A stretch of DNA of 64,000 bases. Source: CAHJXF01 sp038225855. Its GTDB lineage: Bacteria > Pseudomonadota > Gammaproteobacteria > Burkholderiales > Burkholderiaceae_D. The stretch covers positions 1 through 64,000 of the forward strand of contig JBBRQU010000007.1 of assembly GCA_038225855.1 (NCBI GenBank), in the 5' to 3' direction. Both the position numbers and the translations under genes were made by a program. The notes below the pieces were generated by a model. It ran no database searches and had not been told where the DNA came from. It was given only the letters and a program-made list of their open reading frames with translations. This document shows, one piece after another, positions 62,671-64,000 of the stretch. Numbering within the stretch: position 1 is the first letter of the stretch; each line of letters starts with the position of its first letter.

Positions 62671-63114
62671 TCAGAACCGGTCGTCATCATGATTGCGTTC
62701 GACGAAGGTCGCAAGCTCGCGCCGATCTCGCTTCGTGGGTCTGCCCTTGCGCGTATGGGCGGGCTCGCGTTCCAGGCGCCGGCGTGCTTCCGCGGCCTCG
62801 CGCGTGGCGAGGCTCACTTCGGTCTCCGCATAGCGTGTCTGCGCGATCGGCGCAGCCACGCGTATGTCGTCGAGAATGCGCACCCGCACTTCGCGCTCGA
62901 ACCCGCCGATGCGCATCGTTACGAGGTCATCGACGTGCAGGCTCTTCGCAGGCTTGACGCGCTGCTCGTTGACTCGCACCTGCCCCGCATCGATCGCGGC
63001 CGCGGCGGCGCTGCGCGTGCGATAGAAGCGCGCAGCCCACAGCCACTTGTCGATACGAATCGCTCCGAGTTCGCGTTCGGCTTGCGATACCGAGGTCGGC
63101 TTGCGAGCGTTCAA
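62671..63114 (-). CDS. hslR: S4-domain ribosome-rescue protein HslR (Hsp15)
   Basis: 147 residues. S4 RNA-binding domain: IRIDKWLWAARFYRTRSAAA, GQVRVNEQRVKPAKSL. The basic C-terminal tail is typical. HslR binds stalled 50S-nascent-chain complexes. It overlaps pdeM by 4 bp. Confidence 0.9.
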   Translation of the reverse strand: MNARKPTSVSQAERELGAIRIDKWLWAARFYRTRSAAAAAIDAGQVRVNEQRVKPAKSLHVDDLVTMRIGGFEREVRVRILDDIRVAAPIAQTRYAETEVSLATREAAEARRRLEREPAHTRKGRPTKRDRRELATFVERNHDDDRF

Positions 63115-63803
63115 GCGATCGGGTCGACAACCCGGACGAGACGACGATCAATCGCATGGACCGCATCGGGCGCGACCACGAACACACGATCGTTCGGCAG
63201 CGCGTCGACGATCCATGTCCCGGTGAATGCACCGAATGCCGGTAGCACGCCGACGCGCGAGCCGGCTTCGCAACCGAACCAGAAGCACGGAAGACGCATG
63301 CCGTCGTTGGCGCGACCGCCCAGGCGATAGCCGGGATGCAGATGCCCCGCGAGCACGTAGCCGCGCTCACAAGGTTCGGGGTGATGACGCATCGAGAACG
63401 GGCCGATGGTCCACGACTCGTCGACGACATCGATCATCAGATGCGAAGGCGGATCGCCTGCGTGCGAGTCGTGATTGCCGCGCACCAGCGTCATCGCGAC
63501 GTTCGCATGCCGCCTGCGCCATTGCGCGAGGGCTTCGATGGTGGGCCGCGCCTGCGCTTCGCGCGCATGCAGGAAGTCGCCGAGAAAGACGAGGTGCTCG
63601 ACCTTCCATCGGGCCATCAACGCGTCGAGGCGCGCGAGATTGTCGGCGGTCGTGCCATGCGGCACCGGCACGCCGCGCGCGCGAAACGTCGCGGCCTTGC
63701 CGAAATGCGCGTCGGCCACGAGCAGCATGCGCTCTTCGCTCCAGTACGCGGCGCGTTCGTGGCATAGGTGCAGGGTTTGGCCGGCTAGGAGGGCTTCGGG
63801 CAT
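63111..63803 (-). CDS. pdeM: Ligase-associated nuclease PdeM (metallophosphatase)
   Basis: 230 residues, calcineurin-like: VADAHFGKA, GDFLHAR, VRGNHDSHAG, LAGHLHPGY. Family members are part of a DNA damage response with Lhr helicase. The start follows the lhr stop by 9 bp. Confidence 0.9.
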   Translation of the reverse strand: MPEALLAGQTLHLCHERAAYWSEERMLLVADAHFGKAATFRARGVPVPHGTTADNLARLDALMARWKVEHLVFLGDFLHAREAQARPTIEALAQWRRRHANVAMTLVRGNHDSHAGDPPSHLMIDVVDESWTIGPFSMRHHPEPCERGYVLAGHLHPGYRLGGRANDGMRLPCFWFGCEAGSRVGVLPAFGAFTGTWIVDALPNDRVFVVAPDAVHAIDRRLVRVVDPIA

Positions 63804-63812
63804 GGGCGGATT

Positions 63813-64000
63813 TTATCGGCATTGTGGTTTTCGACCGTCGCGCGATAGCGCACCGCGCCGAGAGCCGCCCGCATCGCCGTCCGCCGCCGCCTCCAACTCA
63901 CCGAGCAGACGTGCAATCCGCTCGCCCAGCTTCTCGGTCGTGACCTCTTCGCGAAAGCGCTCGACCATCAGTGGGAACGAGAAGGGCGTGGCACGCGCGG
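63813..64000 (-). CDS. Ligase-associated helicase Lhr, C-terminal end (partial)
   Basis: The frame from the right edge gives ARATPFSFPLMVERFREEVT, then TEKLGERIARLLGELEAA, the end of ligase-associated DEXH helicase. The rest is outside the window. Operon with pdeM and hslR. Confidence 0.75.
   Translation of the reverse strand, partial: ARATPFSFPLMVERFREEVTTEKLGERIARLLGELEAAADGDAGGSRRGALSRDGRKPQCR

Noticed and set aside
62484..62714. 76-codon minus-strand frame starting MRPSSNAIMM
   Set aside because: Out of frame with both hslR and the sigma relic; low-complexity shadow.

Overview
The window looks like the chromosome of a GC-rich betaproteobacterium, probably a member of Burkholderiales. 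This is inferred from gene content: a fused LivM-LivG transporter, WS/DGAT with a phasin, an Lhr/PdeM/HslR block, and interspersed CCCGGCGAAGGCCGGG palindromes. The genus cannot be told. No rRNA, tRNA, CRISPR array or phage was seen. Coding density is high and many genes overlap by ATGA or a few bases. The window also carries an unusual number of broken genes, which were found by reading across frames.

Layout. 0-3 kb: the end of an IS701-like element, a wrecked photolyase-like gene, an FeS-type (6-4) photolyase with an overlapping DUF2256 mini-gene, and a gene-poor stretch with a hemerythrin remnant. 3-7.8 kb: a Fur-box-preceded cluster of porin, FMN-binding protein, ApbE flavin transferase, four-helix membrane protein and atypical NRAMP transporter; I read this as a candidate reductive metal-uptake chain. 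7.8-10.8 kb: a salicylyl-CoA-hydroxylase-like monooxygenase and an aryl-AMP ligase. 10.8-17.1 kb: a methyltransferase relic, a GAF-EAL protein, HmuUV without a binding protein, a GST, an EamA exporter and an HNH nuclease. 17.1-20.9 kb: an apparently lower-GC accessory block with a large membrane protein, DUF805, an NTF2-like protein and HicAB. 20.9-28.4 kb: an orphan LivK, a diguanylate cyclase, a thioesterase, acetoacetyl-CoA synthetase and a class II aldolase.

28.5-33.6 kb is a storage-lipid locus: hydrolase, phasin, class I HMG-CoA reductase, SDR and WS/DGAT with a basic tail. 33.7-36.5 kb holds a frameshifted CHMI, a GNAT-HpaG fusion, and an orphan BrnA antitoxin whose toxin gene is deleted; the same operator-like repeat lies upstream of both loci. 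36.5-41.9 kb is a full Liv ABC transporter with a triplicated 110-bp spacer. 42-49.4 kb has a P1-type nuclease and a sugar operon (GH15, gnd, zwf, HAD, pgl) that would feed glucose into the oxidative pentose phosphate pathway. 49.5-55 kb holds two S9 peptidases and a CMD-family protein. 55-61.6 kb holds beta-oxidation genes under a TetR regulator, then a cytochrome P450. 61.7-64 kb holds ECF sigma and Ser/Thr kinase relics around a small secreted protein, then hslR, pdeM and the end of lhr.

Part of the apparent metabolism links up. Beta-oxidation, acetoacetyl-CoA activation, phasin, HMGR and WS/DGAT all work on acyl-CoA and carbon storage. CHMI, HpaG and the salicylate-type genes indicate aromatic-acid catabolism, although the CHMI gene is broken here.
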